Shown here: piece by piece, positions 1-8,779 of the stretch
Position numbering within the stretch: the first letter of the stretch is position 1
Layout: the number at the start of each line of letters is the position of its first letter
Assembly: GCA_012841565.1 (NCBI GenBank)
Contig: DUUM01000247.1
Span: forward strand, 1-34,002
DNA: 34,002 bases
Direction of reading: 5' to 3'
Origin: Candidatus Epulonipiscium sp.
GTDB lineage: Bacteria > Bacillota_A > Clostridia > Lachnospirales > Cellulosilyticaceae
The notes under the pieces: model-generated
Seen by the model: only the letters and a program-made list of their open reading frames with translations
What the model was told of the DNA's origin: nothing
The model's database searches: none
Program-made: the position numbers and the translations under genes

Positions 1-72
1 AGCTAAGAGAGCCCTCACGACACTTGTTTTGCCCACCTAATGCGGCATCAACACTGTGTTATCCACCTATAT

Positions 73-570
73 TTATTTGCCACAACATTTCTTATATTTC
101 TTACCACTACCACAATCACAAGGTTCATTACGTCCAATTTTCTTTTCGTTAACGACAATCTTAGAGCGATTATAGTCTTTTTTAATTTCTTTTCGTTTTT
201 CTTGTGATAAAATCTCATTCCACTGCTCTAAGTTATACAACCACTCTGCATTAGCATCAAGCATATTTAAGTAAAGTCTTTCATAATCTATCTCAAAATG
301 TACTTCTGAATCTGCCGTTAAAGTTTCTAACTCATATTTGTATTTTATACTATCATTAATACCATCTACAAAACCTAAAAATTCAACATCATCCATTTCA
401 AACTTTTTACCAAGCTCTGAAATTTTACCTTTGATAACTTCATCTCTGTTTGAAAGAATATAATCATAAACAGCTTTTTCTTTCATTAAGTACTCTTCTA
501 CGATGTTCTTGTAATCTTCCTCTGAGTTGCTATCTTCACCGTATTTATCCCATTGTTCATATAATGTCAT
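73..570 (-). CDS. SEC-C motif protein
   Basis: A 165-aa soluble, charged protein ending in a SEC-C zinc-binding motif ([18 protein letters not shown]), the Cys-rich tail also found on SecA and many stand-alone bacterial proteins. The rest is helical and acidic and I recognise no catalytic domain. I chose the ATG at 570 over the in-frame ATG at 603 because an AAAGGA SD site lies 8 bases before it; the longer version has no SD. It is 88 bases downstream of thrC on the same strand, with no terminator seen between them, so co-transcription is possible. Family is clear, function unknown. Confidence 0.8.
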   Translation of the reverse strand: MTLYEQWDKYGEDSNSEEDYKNIVEEYLMKEKAVYDYILSNRDEVIKGKISELGKKFEMDDVEFLGFVDGINDSIKYKYELETLTADSEVHFEIDYERLYLNMLDANAEWLYNLEQWNEILSQEKRKEIKKDYNRSKIVVNEKKIGRNEPCDCGSGKKYKKCCGK

Positions 571-658
571 TTGTTTATTCCTTTCTCGTAACCTGTTTTT
601 CATTTTGTTTCCATGTACTATTATACATAGTCTATTTTTAAATTACTACTACAAATTT

Positions 659-2149
659 CTATGCTAAACCTAAAAACTCTCTTATTACTTTAGGCATTTT
701 AGTTTTATCACATACTATATTATGCTCTATTTTTCGGTTTTCAAGTCCATTAATTCCTGCTGGAATTGTGCCACCTATTAATTCATTCATTTTATCTACT
801 AACGCAAACTCATTAATACCCTTGTATGCTTCAGGATCTAAGGAATCCATTACACTGCTTGGGAATTTATAAGGACTTGCTGTAGAAACAATTATACTAA
901 CCGTATGATCATTTGTTTCTTTCTTGTAGTTCTTATAAACGGCATAAGCGACCGCTGTATGCGTATCCATTAAATAACCTGTCGATTCATATACTTCTTT
1001 AATAACCTGCTGCGTTTCTTGATCATCTGCATACCCACCATAAAAATCAGACAGATTCTCTTGCATCTCACTACTTATGTTATATTTTCCCTCAGCTTGA
1101 AGCTGCTTCATAAGCGCTGTCGTCTCATCTGAATCATCATTAGAAACAATATATAATAATCTTTCTAAGTTACTAGAAATCAAAATATCCATTGATGGTG
1201 ACATTGTAATATGGAAATCCCTATTTCTATCATAGCTACCATCTTTAAGGAAATCATATATTACTTTATTATTGTTAGATGCACAAATTAAGTTTCCAAT
1301 AGGAAGTCCCATTTGCTTTGCATAGTATGCTGCAAGTATGTTTCCGAAGTTTCCTGTAGGCACAACAACGTTCATTGTATCTCCTACTTGGAGTGATCCA
1401 TCTTTCATAAGCTGAGAATAGGCATGAAAGTAATAGACTATTTGTGGCACAAGTCGTCCTATGTTGATAGAATTAGCTGATGAAAACACATAACCATTTT
1501 GATCTAATTCATCTCTAAATTCTAAATCTGCAAATATATTTTTAACCCCTGTTTGAGCATCATCAAAATTACCTTTAATACCTATAACACATGTGTTTTC
1601 GCCTTCTTGTGTAACCATTTGACGCTTTTGGATTTCACTTACACCTTCTTGTGGGAAAAACACAATAATCTTTGTTCCTGTTATGTTAGCAAATCCTTCA
1701 AGGGCTGCCTTACCAGTATCTCCTGATGTCGCTGTTAATATTACAACTTCCTTATCTAATTTAGCATTTTTAGCTGCGCTCATCATGAGGTATGGCAAAA
1801 TGGAAAGCGCCATATCTTTAAATGCTAATGTTGGGCCGTGAAAAAGTTCTAAAAACTTTAAGTCTCCTGCACTATAAATAGGTGCTATAACAGGCGTATC
1901 AAACTTGGAATCATATGCGCCATCAATACAGCTTTGCAAATCCTCTTTAGGAAAGTCTCCAAAGTACTGTTTCATAATGCTATAAGCCAATTCTTTATAG
2001 TCCATTTCTTTCATTTCGTCTAGGGAAAAATCCATTTCCGGGATATATTCTGGTACAAAAAGTCCACCATCATCGGCAATCCCCTTTAGTATTGCTTCTG
2101 CCGCCGTTATATTTTCAACGCCACCTCTTGTACTTCTATATGTAATCAT
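659..2149 (-). CDS. thrC: Threonine synthase
   Basis: Converts O-phospho-L-homoserine to threonine with pyridoxal phosphate, the last step of threonine synthesis. At 496 aa it has the usual length of the long (yeast/E. coli-type) class. Visible motifs: N-terminal YRSTRGG, the PLP-lysine region HGPTLAFKDMAL (Lys111), the phosphate-binding TATSGDTGKAAL around residues 139-150, VPTGNFGNILAAYYA in the middle, and STASPYKFP near the C-terminus. The start has a strong GAGGAGG SD. It stands alone without other threonine genes. No T-box or other leader was seen upstream; a plain sigma-A promoter lies at 2187-2226. Confidence 0.95.
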   Translation of the reverse strand: MITYRSTRGGVENITAAEAILKGIADDGGLFVPEYIPEMDFSLDEMKEMDYKELAYSIMKQYFGDFPKEDLQSCIDGAYDSKFDTPVIAPIYSAGDLKFLELFHGPTLAFKDMALSILPYLMMSAAKNAKLDKEVVILTATSGDTGKAALEGFANITGTKIIVFFPQEGVSEIQKRQMVTQEGENTCVIGIKGNFDDAQTGVKNIFADLEFRDELDQNGYVFSSANSINIGRLVPQIVYYFHAYSQLMKDGSLQVGDTMNVVVPTGNFGNILAAYYAKQMGLPIGNLICASNNNKVIYDFLKDGSYDRNRDFHITMSPSMDILISSNLERLLYIVSNDDSDETTALMKQLQAEGKYNISSEMQENLSDFYGGYADDQETQQVIKEVYESTGYLMDTHTAVAYAVYKNYKKETNDHTVSIIVSTASPYKFPSSVMDSLDPEAYKGINEFALVDKMNELIGGTIPAGINGLENRKIEHNIVCDKTKMPKVIREFLGLA

Positions 2150-2196
2150 TTGTACTCCTCCTCAGATACTTTTTTATTCCTTATTGATTATACCAC

Positions 2197-2226
2197 ATTA
2201 TATATGGATATTTCACTATATTTCAA
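2197..2226 (-). promoter_or_regulatory. Sigma-A-type promoter for thrC
   Basis: On the minus strand TTGAAA (2226-2221) and TATAAT (2202-2197) are 18 bases apart. A second TATAAT with an upstream TGG (2192-2187) follows directly and could be an alternative extended -10. Transcription would start about 35-45 bases before the thrC start codon. Confidence 0.5.
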
Positions 2227-2376
2227 CTTTTTTCTAATGTTCTTTACTCTATTATGGAATGTATCAGGTACTCATTTCAAATGTAAATCTTTCCAGTTAT
2301 AGCATTTTTCGATCTTTTTTTTATAGTTAAAAGACAGGATAATATTTAATCTTCTATTTTTTTCGACCTGTATGTA

Positions 2377-2404
2377 ACACAAATTCTAGTCTTTGCATAA
2401 TCTA
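2377..2404 (+). promoter_or_regulatory. Sigma-K-like (mother-cell sporulation) promoter
   Basis: AC at 2377-2378, a 17-base spacer, then CATAATCTA at 2396-2404. This fits the published sigma-K pattern AC-N16/17-CATANNNTA. It lies about 80 bases before the first gene of the Cys-rich pair and no good sigma-A promoter was seen there. The rest of the 2150-2482 gap holds only the divergent thrC promoter and AT-rich sequence. The motif is short, so chance is possible; the coat-like product makes it more credible. Confidence 0.45.
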
Positions 2405-2482
2405 TAGTAGAGATTTCTCTTATGGCACACGCCTTATAAGTCTCAAATATATTGATTAATATTAATTTTAGGAGGTATTTGT

Positions 2483-2677
2483 ATGACACGCTCTCTAAGA
2501 GATAGTTTATGTGACCTTGTTAATCAAAAGGTAATTATTTATGCTGGTAATCTCAAATATTGTGTTGTTATTACACAAGTTTGTGAGTGCTATTTAAAGG
2601 CAATCGAAATGGGCACAGGATATGTAAAAATATTTAACCTAGATCGTATTGACTATGTTGAAGATTTCTACTCTTAG
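2483..2677 (+). CDS. Small Cys-containing protein, paralogue of the next gene's C-terminal domain
   Basis: A 64-aa protein that is almost entirely one domain. It aligns without gaps over about 60 residues with the C-terminal part of the next protein: both have (S/T)L(R/K)D.LC...N.KV.I, CVVI..VC, LKAI and a closing FNLDRI..V.D.YS. Cys10, Cys27 and Cys34 are shared. The pattern of short beta-strands with KV.I and an LKAI hinge suggests a small beta-barrel like the DUF2642 proteins of spore coats, but that is only resemblance. AGGAGG SD 8 bases before ATG. First gene of a two-gene unit behind a sigma-K-like promoter; 58 bases to the next gene. Probably a spore-coat component; function unproven. 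Confidence 0.7.
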   Translation: MTRSLRDSLCDLVNQKVIIYAGNLKYCVVITQVCECYLKAIEMGTGYVKIFNLDRIDYVEDFYS

Positions 2678-2735
2678 GTCTTTCTACTAAATAGCAGATG
2701 TATGATTTATTAGATTTTATAAAGGAGGATTTTTT

Positions 2736-3158
2736 ATGAGCTGTAATTGTAGTGGTGATAGATTTTTTACTCGTCCTATAAATGATAGTGGCGTAGGATC
2801 AAATGGTTGTGGCAATAATCGTAGAAATGAAGTTATAGATAGCGAATTTGATCAAACACGTGGTTGCAGATGTAATGTTGATTGTAGATGTGGCGGGTGC
2901 GGATGCCATAGTTGCAGATGTACTGCAAAATCCGTTATTCCAGGTTGCTGCACAGGTGGCGTAGCTGGCGCTACCCTTAAAGATGGTCTTTGCCAATTTG
3001 TAAACCGTAAAGTTTTAATTCGTGTTGGATGCCAGACTTTATGTGTTGTCATTGCTGAAGTATGCGATTTTGTTTTAAAAGCAATTTGCCCAAAAACAGG
3101 CAAAGTATTCTACTTCAACTTAGATCGTATCGTTGATGTTCAGGATATCTATTCATAA
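2736..3158 (+). CDS. Cys-rich metallothionein-like N-terminus fused to coat-like domain
   Basis: A 140-aa protein with 18 cysteines. Residues 44-62 hold eight Cys in CxC pairs (C44xC46, C50xC52, C55xC57, C60xC62), a spacing seen in metallothioneins. A CC pair follows at 71-72. Residues 80-140 are a second copy of the domain encoded by the gene just upstream. There is no signal peptide or membrane segment, so it would start in the cytoplasm (the mother cell if sporulation-controlled). AAAGGAGG SD. The Cys clusters could bind metal or cross-link through disulfides, both typical of coat or exosporium proteins. I do not recognise the family; the role is inferred from composition, pairing and promoter. 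Confidence 0.7.
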   Translation: MSCNCSGDRFFTRPINDSGVGSNGCGNNRRNEVIDSEFDQTRGCRCNVDCRCGGCGCHSCRCTAKSVIPGCCTGGVAGATLKDGLCQFVNRKVLIRVGCQTLCVVIAEVCDFVLKAICPKTGKVFYFNLDRIVDVQDIYS

Positions 3159-3172
3159 GATATGAAAACAAA

Positions 3173-3207
3173 AAAGACATGGCGCCTAGTATTGGTGTCA
3201 TGTCTTT
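3173..3207. terminator. Bidirectional terminator between Cys-rich pair and hpt
   Basis: AAAGACATGGCGCC pairs with GGTGTCATGTCTTT (G-U pairs in the middle) around a 7-base loop. On the minus strand it is followed by a T6 run, so it ends the hpt transcript well; on the plus strand the T-tract is weaker. Confidence 0.75.
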
Positions 3208-3230
3208 CCTTTAGATAATATATCCATATA

Positions 3231-3770
3231 TTATTTTTCGTATACACTACGTTTAAGTGCCCCTATAAATGGCAGGTTTCTATAGTGCTCAGCATAATCA
3301 ATCCCGTATCCTACTATAAATTCATCTGGGACTTCAAACCCTACATAATCAAGTTCGATATTCTTTTTTCTTCTTGCTGGTTTATCCAAAAGTGTACATA
3401 TCTTTACTGATGCTGGTCCGCGAGCTTTTAATATTTCTTTTATGTATGCAAGGGTTAACCCTGTGTCCACAATATCTTCTACAATTAAAACATGTTTTCC
3501 TTCAATACTATGTTGTAAGTCTTTTACAATACGAACAACCCCTGATGATTCTGTAGAAGTTCCGTAACTTGAAACGACCATATAATCGATTTGTAGTGGT
3601 AAGTCTATTTCTCTTATTAAGTCACTCATAAAAATACTTGACCCTTTTAAAATTCCTACTACTAATATTTCCTTCCCTTTATAATCCTTTGTTATTTCTT
3701 CTCCTATTTGGATATTCTTAGTATCTAACTCTTCCTCTGATATTAAAACCTTCTCTACATCGTTTCTCAT
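3231..3770 (-). CDS. hpt: Hypoxanthine phosphoribosyltransferase
   Basis: Purine salvage: hypoxanthine or guanine plus PRPP gives IMP or GMP. 179 aa, the usual size. The PRPP loop VLIVEDIVDTGLTL is at about residues 94-107; GILKGSSIFMSDL near residue 40 and the DEFIVGYGIDYAEHYRNLP C-terminal region are typical of the family. An in-frame ATG exists at 3782, but the GAGGTG SD overlaps those first codons and sits 6 bases before the ATG at 3770, so the later start is chosen. In many Firmicutes hpt sits beside tilS/ftsH; here its minus-strand neighbour is a 60-aa unknown protein. No purine riboswitch was seen upstream. Confidence 0.93.
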   Translation of the reverse strand: MRNDVEKVLISEEELDTKNIQIGEEITKDYKGKEILVVGILKGSSIFMSDLIREIDLPLQIDYMVVSSYGTSTESSGVVRIVKDLQHSIEGKHVLIVEDIVDTGLTLAYIKEILKARGPASVKICTLLDKPARRKKNIELDYVGFEVPDEFIVGYGIDYAEHYRNLPFIGALKRSVYEK

Positions 3771-3829
3771 GCTGCACCTCATTTTAGTTTAAATTCTTAG
3801 ATTAATTTCTTACATTAAATTTTATATTC

Positions 3830-3860
3830 AAAGCCGCACTAAAATGATGTACGGCTTTTT
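3830..3860 (-). terminator. Terminator-like hairpin between the 60-aa gene and hpt
   Basis: AAAGCCGCAC and GTACGGCTTT form a 10-bp stem (one G-U pair) with a 9-base loop. The T-tract is better on the plus strand (T5), weaker on the minus strand, so direction is uncertain. Confidence 0.5.
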
Positions 3861-3868
3861 CAATTATA

Positions 3869-4051
3869 TTATCTTGTGTCTGTCATTTGGCGCCACCCAG
3901 AATCCCTAGCTACCTGATTTTCAAATTTTGGGATTGTCATTTTTTCATTAGTGGCATATGCCTCTTGTACATCTCTTTCATATCTGGGTATTTTTTGAGC
4001 CTCTGTATCTTCAAATATATTATGATTTTGCACTTCTTTTCTGCTTGACAT
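3869..4051 (-). CDS. Small hypothetical protein, 60 aa
   Basis: A 60-aa hydrophilic protein with no signal peptide or membrane segment. The AAAGGA SD 7 bases before ATG supports translation. The second half (MTIPKFENQVARDSGW) has a hydrophobic-Pro, Val and Trp spacing that loosely recalls small clostridial proteins of the DUF3787 type, but I cannot claim membership. It follows the PHP phosphatase gene by 72 bases and is probably the last gene of that run, ahead of a hairpin. Function unknown. Confidence 0.6.
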   Translation of the reverse strand: MSSRKEVQNHNIFEDTEAQKIPRYERDVQEAYATNEKMTIPKFENQVARDSGWRQMTDTR

Positions 4052-4123
4052 AATATCATCCTTTCTATTTGTAAGATACCCTTAGTCTTTACTATTTCTA
4101 TCTTTATATTCCTGTAGAAAGGT

Positions 4124-4927
4124 TTATAATTTTCTAAATTCTGGTTTTCGATTATTAAAAGTCGTAAAATATTCAAATCCTGCTTCTTTTAATAAACTTC
4201 TGGCATACTCATGGTCGGCCCCAATATCCCTTGGCGTATGGGCATCGGATCCTATGGTGATAATCTCGCCGCCTAATTCTTTATACCTTTTTATAATATC
4301 AAGTCTAGGGTGCATGTGCCCCACACCATAGCGTAGGCCTGATGTGTTCATCTCAATCCCTTTATGGTTACTAATGAGTATTTTTAAAATATCGTCAATG
4401 ATCTCTTTATAGTCTAGATAGTTTAAATCATGGTTTGGATAATTACCATATCTGCAAATAAAGTCTAAATGGCCAATGACATCAAAGTTTTTAAACTCAC
4501 TAATACAATCTTTAACAGCTTGAAAGTATTGTGTAAAGGCGTCCTTTTTTGTTTTGTTGGCAAAAAAACTACCAAAATAAAAATCTTCTCCTTCTTGTGA
4601 GTGCATAGAACAAATAACAAATTCAAATGGATTATCCTGAATAAATTTATCGAGAACATCCTTTCCTCTTGCTTCATATCCTATTTCAGCACCTAATTTT
4701 AAATTTATTTGATTTTTATATTTTTCTTTTATGGTGTTAAAGTGCTTTATATAGTCACTTAGGTCTGTTTCCAAAAAATATTTTTCTTCTGGCGCTAGTG
4801 ATTCATGATGATCTGTAATAACCATTTCACTAAATCCTAGTGATATGGCCTGTTTTACTTGATCTTCCATAGGCGCCATACTATCTAATGATAATTCTGT
4901 GTGTGTATGATAATCTGCTTTATACAT
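4124..4927 (-). CDS. PHP-domain phosphatase, histidinol-phosphatase (HisJ) type
   Basis: A 267-aa PHP metallo-phosphoesterase. Metal-ligand motifs are in place: DYHTHTE at residues 5-11, ITDHHES near 37-43, a central SMHS, and GSDAHTPRDIG near the C-terminus. Length and motif order match the HisJ/HisK family that hydrolyses histidinol phosphate to histidinol. No other his genes are nearby, so another phosphoester substrate is possible. AAGGAGG SD 7 bases before ATG. It lies 29 bases after the flavoprotein gene and probably shares its transcript. Confidence 0.85.
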   Translation of the reverse strand: MYKADYHTHTELSLDSMAPMEDQVKQAISLGFSEMVITDHHESLAPEEKYFLETDLSDYIKHFNTIKEKYKNQINLKLGAEIGYEARGKDVLDKFIQDNPFEFVICSMHSQEGEDFYFGSFFANKTKKDAFTQYFQAVKDCISEFKNFDVIGHLDFICRYGNYPNHDLNYLDYKEIIDDILKILISNHKGIEMNTSGLRYGVGHMHPRLDIIKRYKELGGEIITIGSDAHTPRDIGADHEYARSLLKEAGFEYFTTFNNRKPEFRKL

Positions 4928-4956
4928 CGCAAAAACCTCCTTATAACTTATACCCT

Positions 4957-6204
4957 TTATTTATCTTGCCTAACTGCATCTATAGCTGCTACATAAGCTG
5001 ATGACCAGGCCCATTGCAAATTAAATCCTCCGCAGTCCCCATCAATATCTAATAGCTCTCCAATAATATATAATCCCTGGACCTTCTTAGATTGAAGTGT
5101 CTTTGGACATACCTCATCTGTATTAATACCCCCAGCCATTACTTGGGCACTAGTCCATGAACGGGTTCCAGTAGCCGTAAACTGCCATGACTTAAGTACC
5201 TTAACTAAAGCCGTTATCTGTTGCGGCGACAGGCTACTACAGCGCCTTTTAATATCATTTAGATTTGCCTCTTTTAAAATTTCCGGAATGAGTTTTTTAT
5301 TAATAATGCCTATTAAAAATGCTTCTAGGGACCTTTGGGGTTGATAAGCCATACGCATTTGAATAATGACTTCTATCTCCTCTAAAGTATAATCTGGAAA
5401 TAAATCTAGTTCAACTTTACACGTATTATTTCGGACTTCCTCAGCACTTACTATTCGACTAATTTGAAGAACTGGTGGCCCTGAAATACCATCTTCCGTA
5501 AAAAGTATTTCCCCTAATTCTTCTCGGGTATCTACGTCACTCATTACCCTTACTCTCCCTTGTATTTTAACGCCTTTAACTCTCTTTACAATAGGCGTAT
5601 CTAATATAATTTGTACCAAAGACGGGAAGGGTGTAACAACTTTATGTCCAACCTTGACCAGGATTGGTAACCCGCTACCATTAGACCCTAGATTAGGCGT
5701 TGCCTTGCCACCTGTAGCCATAATGACTTTATCACCGTAGTAGGTGGTGTCATCCTTGCACTTTAAAGTAAAGCTCTTTTTACCTTTAGATAGGTCCTCT
5801 ACTTCTTTGTCCACTAAGACCTCAATAAAGCACTCTTCCTTATTTAGCCTGTCAATCTCCATACGCATGACATCTAATACACTACCCGCTTGGTCTGAAA
5901 AAGGGAATACTTTGCCCCCACTCTCAACCTTATGACTAATGCCTAGCTCTTCAAAAAACTGTATGGCCATATTAGGATCAAAAGCCGTAAGAGCTCCCAA
6001 TGCAAATTTAGGGTTTGTGCCGTGGAAATTCCGGATATTACAGTCTATATTGGTTAGGTTACATCTGCCATTCCCTGTTGCCAATATTTTTTTCCCGATT
6101 CGATTTGTTCTTTCTAAAATAGTAACCCTAGCCCCTTCTCTAGCTGCAACTATTGCTGCTAATAATCCTGAGGCTCCTCCCCCTACAACAAGTACTCTTT
6201 CCAT
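4957..6204 (-). CDS. BaiN/HI0933 (YhiN) family flavoprotein
   Basis: A 415-aa FAD-dependent oxidoreductase-like protein. The N-terminus has the Rossmann motif VVGGGASGLLAAI, then KKILATGNGRCNLTN, typical of the HI0933 family; the middle has MATGGKATP, and the C-terminus has GELLDIDGDCGGFNLQWAWS. Some relatives act on bile acids (BaiN) and most have no known substrate, so none is assigned. Several in-frame ATGs occur; 6204 or 6207 is favoured because AGGAAGGA lies just upstream, while the ATG at 6234 has no SD and would add residues before the FAD fold. It follows the membrane-anchored protein by 45 bases. Confidence 0.88.
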   Translation of the reverse strand: MERVLVVGGGASGLLAAIVAAREGARVTILERTNRIGKKILATGNGRCNLTNIDCNIRNFHGTNPKFALGALTAFDPNMAIQFFEELGISHKVESGGKVFPFSDQAGSVLDVMRMEIDRLNKEECFIEVLVDKEVEDLSKGKKSFTLKCKDDTTYYGDKVIMATGGKATPNLGSNGSGLPILVKVGHKVVTPFPSLVQIILDTPIVKRVKGVKIQGRVRVMSDVDTREELGEILFTEDGISGPPVLQISRIVSAEEVRNNTCKVELDLFPDYTLEEIEVIIQMRMAYQPQRSLEAFLIGIINKKLIPEILKEANLNDIKRRCSSLSPQQITALVKVLKSWQFTATGTRSWTSAQVMAGGINTDEVCPKTLQSKKVQGLYIIGELLDIDGDCGGFNLQWAWSSAYVAAIDAVRQDK

Positions 6205-6249
6205 CATTATATCCTTCCTAATAACAACTACCATTAATATTATTATATC

Positions 6250-6888
6250 TTATTCATCATATTCTTGTAAAATCATATACACCTGATTTGCATCTTCTAG
6301 GATAGCCTCTTTTTGTTCTTGGGTAATTGGAATGCCCTTTTCTAGAATACTTTCTAATATATCCGAGAGGTCATGCTGTTCTAGCCCTGTTTCTTTATAG
6401 AAAATCTTATACCCACTTTGCTCAGTTGATATAACAATGTTTCCTTCATGGATTGTTAAAATATAATTGGGCTCTGTTTGCCGTTCTATGGTTCTTGTTA
6501 GGATTACCTCATCCTCTTCATACTTAGTAATAATATAGTCTGGGAATATCTTCCCTAGTTCTGGTTGGGTATAATCTAACCAGTTGATGCCTTCATACCG
6601 ATCTGTTTGGGTTATAAAACCAAATTGGTCTATGATTTCAATGATTATGTTAGTGCTGGCTTTAATCCTAAGTATATCTTGAGCCATTACAGTTTGATCT
6701 GGTATCTGCTCTAGTATCTGATTGGGTGTTTCATCCGAAGCTTGTATAAGCTGATTACTCTCTAATGGTTTCTGTGTTATGTCCGTTTGCTTAAATCCAA
6801 TATAAAACATATAAATAAAAAGTGCAATTATAAAAAATACGGCCATTGCACCGAGTAATAAAAGTCGATACTCTTTTTTATTAAACAT
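6250..6888 (-). CDS. Membrane-anchored protein with possible BofC-like C-terminus
   Basis: A 212-aa protein with a short charged N-terminus, one membrane segment (about residues 10-31) and an extracytoplasmic part. The C-terminal region (GKIFPDYIITKYEEDEVILT, then YILTIHEGNIVI) resembles the BofC fold, which in Bacillus restrains the SpoIVB protease in the forespore. The match is by eye and weak. The ATG at 6888 has AAGGAGG 6 bases upstream; the ORF stays open to 6942, but those codons precede the SD. Its neighbour SpoVB is also sporulation-linked, in keeping with a sporulation role. Otherwise it is a bitopic protein of unknown function. Confidence 0.6.
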   Translation of the reverse strand: MFNKKEYRLLLLGAMAVFFIIALFIYMFYIGFKQTDITQKPLESNQLIQASDETPNQILEQIPDQTVMAQDILRIKASTNIIIEIIDQFGFITQTDRYEGINWLDYTQPELGKIFPDYIITKYEEDEVILTRTIERQTEPNYILTIHEGNIVISTEQSGYKIFYKETGLEQHDLSDILESILEKGIPITQEQKEAILEDANQVYMILQEYDE

Positions 6889-6910
6889 TTGTTCCTCCTT
6901 GTTATTTAGG

Positions 6911-6964
6911 GTGTTAAATACTTTATCTAATAGTATTAACACTTTTTGTTTATTTTAAACAAAA
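6911..6964. repeat. Two adjacent inverted repeats between SpoVB and the BofC-like gene
   Basis: GTGTTAAATACT (6911-6922) and AGTATTAACAC (6932-6942) pair with one bulge over a 9-base loop. TTTTGTTTA (6944-6952) and TAAACAAAA (6956-6964) form a 9-bp stem with a 3-base loop. Neither has a U-tract in the minus direction, so they may be leader structure or operators rather than terminators. Confidence 0.4.
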
Positions 6965-6994
6965 TACCTAAAAACAAGAATAAGTTTTTATAGA

Positions 6995-8665
6995 CTAATC
7001 ATTAAAGATTCCTTTTTTCTGTAATAAATCAATGAGCTTAGTGCCACCCGGTATCATTTGAAGCTCTGTTGGTGTTAAAGCGTTAAACTTTATAGCTGCA
7101 ACGCCATATACCATAATAGCTATAGGGACAAGAACGACAATCTGAATAAAAGAGCTGGTTGTTATTTTTGATAGTAATAAATACCCTACCAAAGTTACAA
7201 GGCCCATAGCAAAAGATATTAAAGCTGGCTTTATAAATACATCTATTTTATCAATTATCAGGCCAGTTAACTTAATAACAGATCTTAAGTTTAAAAAGGA
7301 AAAAATCAAATAACAAGCAATTGTACTATAGATAATGGCATGTATATTAATGGCAGGCACGGATAACAAAATCAGATTTAATCCTATCTTTACGGCGCAG
7401 GCAATTAGGGCATGAATAGTGGGTAAATGCTGTTTTCCCATTCCCTGTAAAATACCTGTACATATTTGTGAAATAGTAATAAATATAATTGCAATTGTAC
7501 CTAATTGCAGTAAAGATGCCCCGTCTGGCTGAGATCTAAACAATAATTTTATAATTGGATTTGCAAGTATAGCCATTCCTATAGCTGCTGGAAATGCAAA
7601 AAGCATTCCTATTTTCATCACAAGTTGTGTTTTTTCCCTTACATCATCGTAATTTTTAATTGCCATAGAATAAGAAATAGCTGGCGTTGCCGCTGTTGAC
7701 AACGAAATAATAAGAGAAATAGGCACACTTACCAACGTTAAGTACTTCAGTGAATACTGACCTTTAAGCATATCCGCAATCCGAACAGGGGATAGGCCTG
7801 TTATATTGCTAATGCCGATATAACTCTCTTGCCCATTTTTAAGCATCTGGTCAATAACTGCTGGTAGCCTGTTATTAATCATTTTTAAATCAATTGTAGA
7901 TGTTAGGCTAAACACCGCTGTTCCCATTAAAATAGGGAGGGTCGTTATAAGTATCTTCTTAAAAACATGCCAATTAGATTCATACTCATACTCTTTACTC
8001 TTTTTTATTTTCTTTTTAATATTTGGGCTGACGAGCCAGTATACAAACAGTATAAATATAAATCCTGAAAGGGCACCAATACCTGTCCCTAATGTGCTAC
8101 CAAGTACGGCTTTTTCAAGGCCTTTACCCACAAAGGCATATGCAAGTATAACACTAAATGCTGCATTAAATAGCTGTTCTATAACCTGTGAAATAGCTGT
8201 TGGTGCCATTGCATTTAATCCTTGAAAATAACCTCTAAAGGAAGACATTAGGACAACGATTAAAACCGTAGGGGCTAGAGATCTCATTGCATCTACAGTT
8301 CTTGGTGAGCCCATAATATTTGCAATATTAGCTGCAAACACCCACATAATAATGGAAAGAATTCCCCCAAATATCCCTGAATAGATCATTGAAATTTTAA
8401 AAACCCGGTGAGCGTCTTTATAGGCACCCTTTGCTGTCCGTTCTGCTACTAATTTAGAAATAGCAGTGGGCAACCCATAAGCAGATAATGTAATTAAAAC
8501 GGTATAAACTTGAAAGGCATCCCCATATAATCCATTTCCTTCATCTCCTAAAACCTTTGTTAGGGGAATTCTATAAATCAAACCAATAATTTTCGTTATA
8601 AAAGTTGCAAATGCAAGAATTGCTGCACCTTTGACAAAACCCGACCCTGCTTTTTTCTTAGCCAT
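6995..8665 (-). CDS. spoVB: SpoVB/MurJ-like MOP-superfamily lipid flippase
   Basis: A 556-aa polytopic membrane protein with about 14 hydrophobic segments and the N-terminal signature GSGFVKGAAILAFATF then GLIYRIPLTKVLGDEGNGLY of the polysaccharide-biosynthesis/SpoVB group. Relatives translocate undecaprenyl-linked precursors; SpoVB is needed for spore cortex formation. Cytoplasmic loops are Lys-rich (about residues 215-235). SD AGAGGTG 4 bases before ATG. Clostridia often carry several SpoVB/YtgP paralogues, so the exact role (cortex or general cell wall) is uncertain while the family is firm. Confidence 0.85.
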   Translation of the reverse strand: MAKKKAGSGFVKGAAILAFATFITKIIGLIYRIPLTKVLGDEGNGLYGDAFQVYTVLITLSAYGLPTAISKLVAERTAKGAYKDAHRVFKISMIYSGIFGGILSIIMWVFAANIANIMGSPRTVDAMRSLAPTVLIVVLMSSFRGYFQGLNAMAPTAISQVIEQLFNAAFSVILAYAFVGKGLEKAVLGSTLGTGIGALSGFIFILFVYWLVSPNIKKKIKKSKEYEYESNWHVFKKILITTLPILMGTAVFSLTSTIDLKMINNRLPAVIDQMLKNGQESYIGISNITGLSPVRIADMLKGQYSLKYLTLVSVPISLIISLSTAATPAISYSMAIKNYDDVREKTQLVMKIGMLFAFPAAIGMAILANPIIKLLFRSQPDGASLLQLGTIAIIFITISQICTGILQGMGKQHLPTIHALIACAVKIGLNLILLSVPAINIHAIIYSTIACYLIFSFLNLRSVIKLTGLIIDKIDVFIKPALISFAMGLVTLVGYLLLSKITTSSFIQIVVLVPIAIMVYGVAAIKFNALTPTELQMIPGGTKLIDLLQKKGIFND

Positions 8666-8779
8666 ACGACACCTCTTATTTTTTGTTTAATTTGCTCTAT
8701 TGTATCACAAAAACCCTAAGTATCCAATTGATTATATCGTCTTATGGATCTGTTAATAACTTATTTACTATTCTGTAAA

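Noticed and set aside
2150..2482. T-box or other amino-acid leader before thrC
   Set aside because: No T-box sequence or leader terminator on the minus strand; a plain promoter lies close to the gene.
2799..3103. Minus-strand frames opposite the Cys-rich gene
   Set aside because: The plus frame has an SD, a paralogue next door and a coherent Cys pattern; the minus frames have none of these.
5939..6286. 115-codon plus-strand frame opposite the flavoprotein gene
   Set aside because: Antisense shadow of conserved FAD-binding sequence, no SD.
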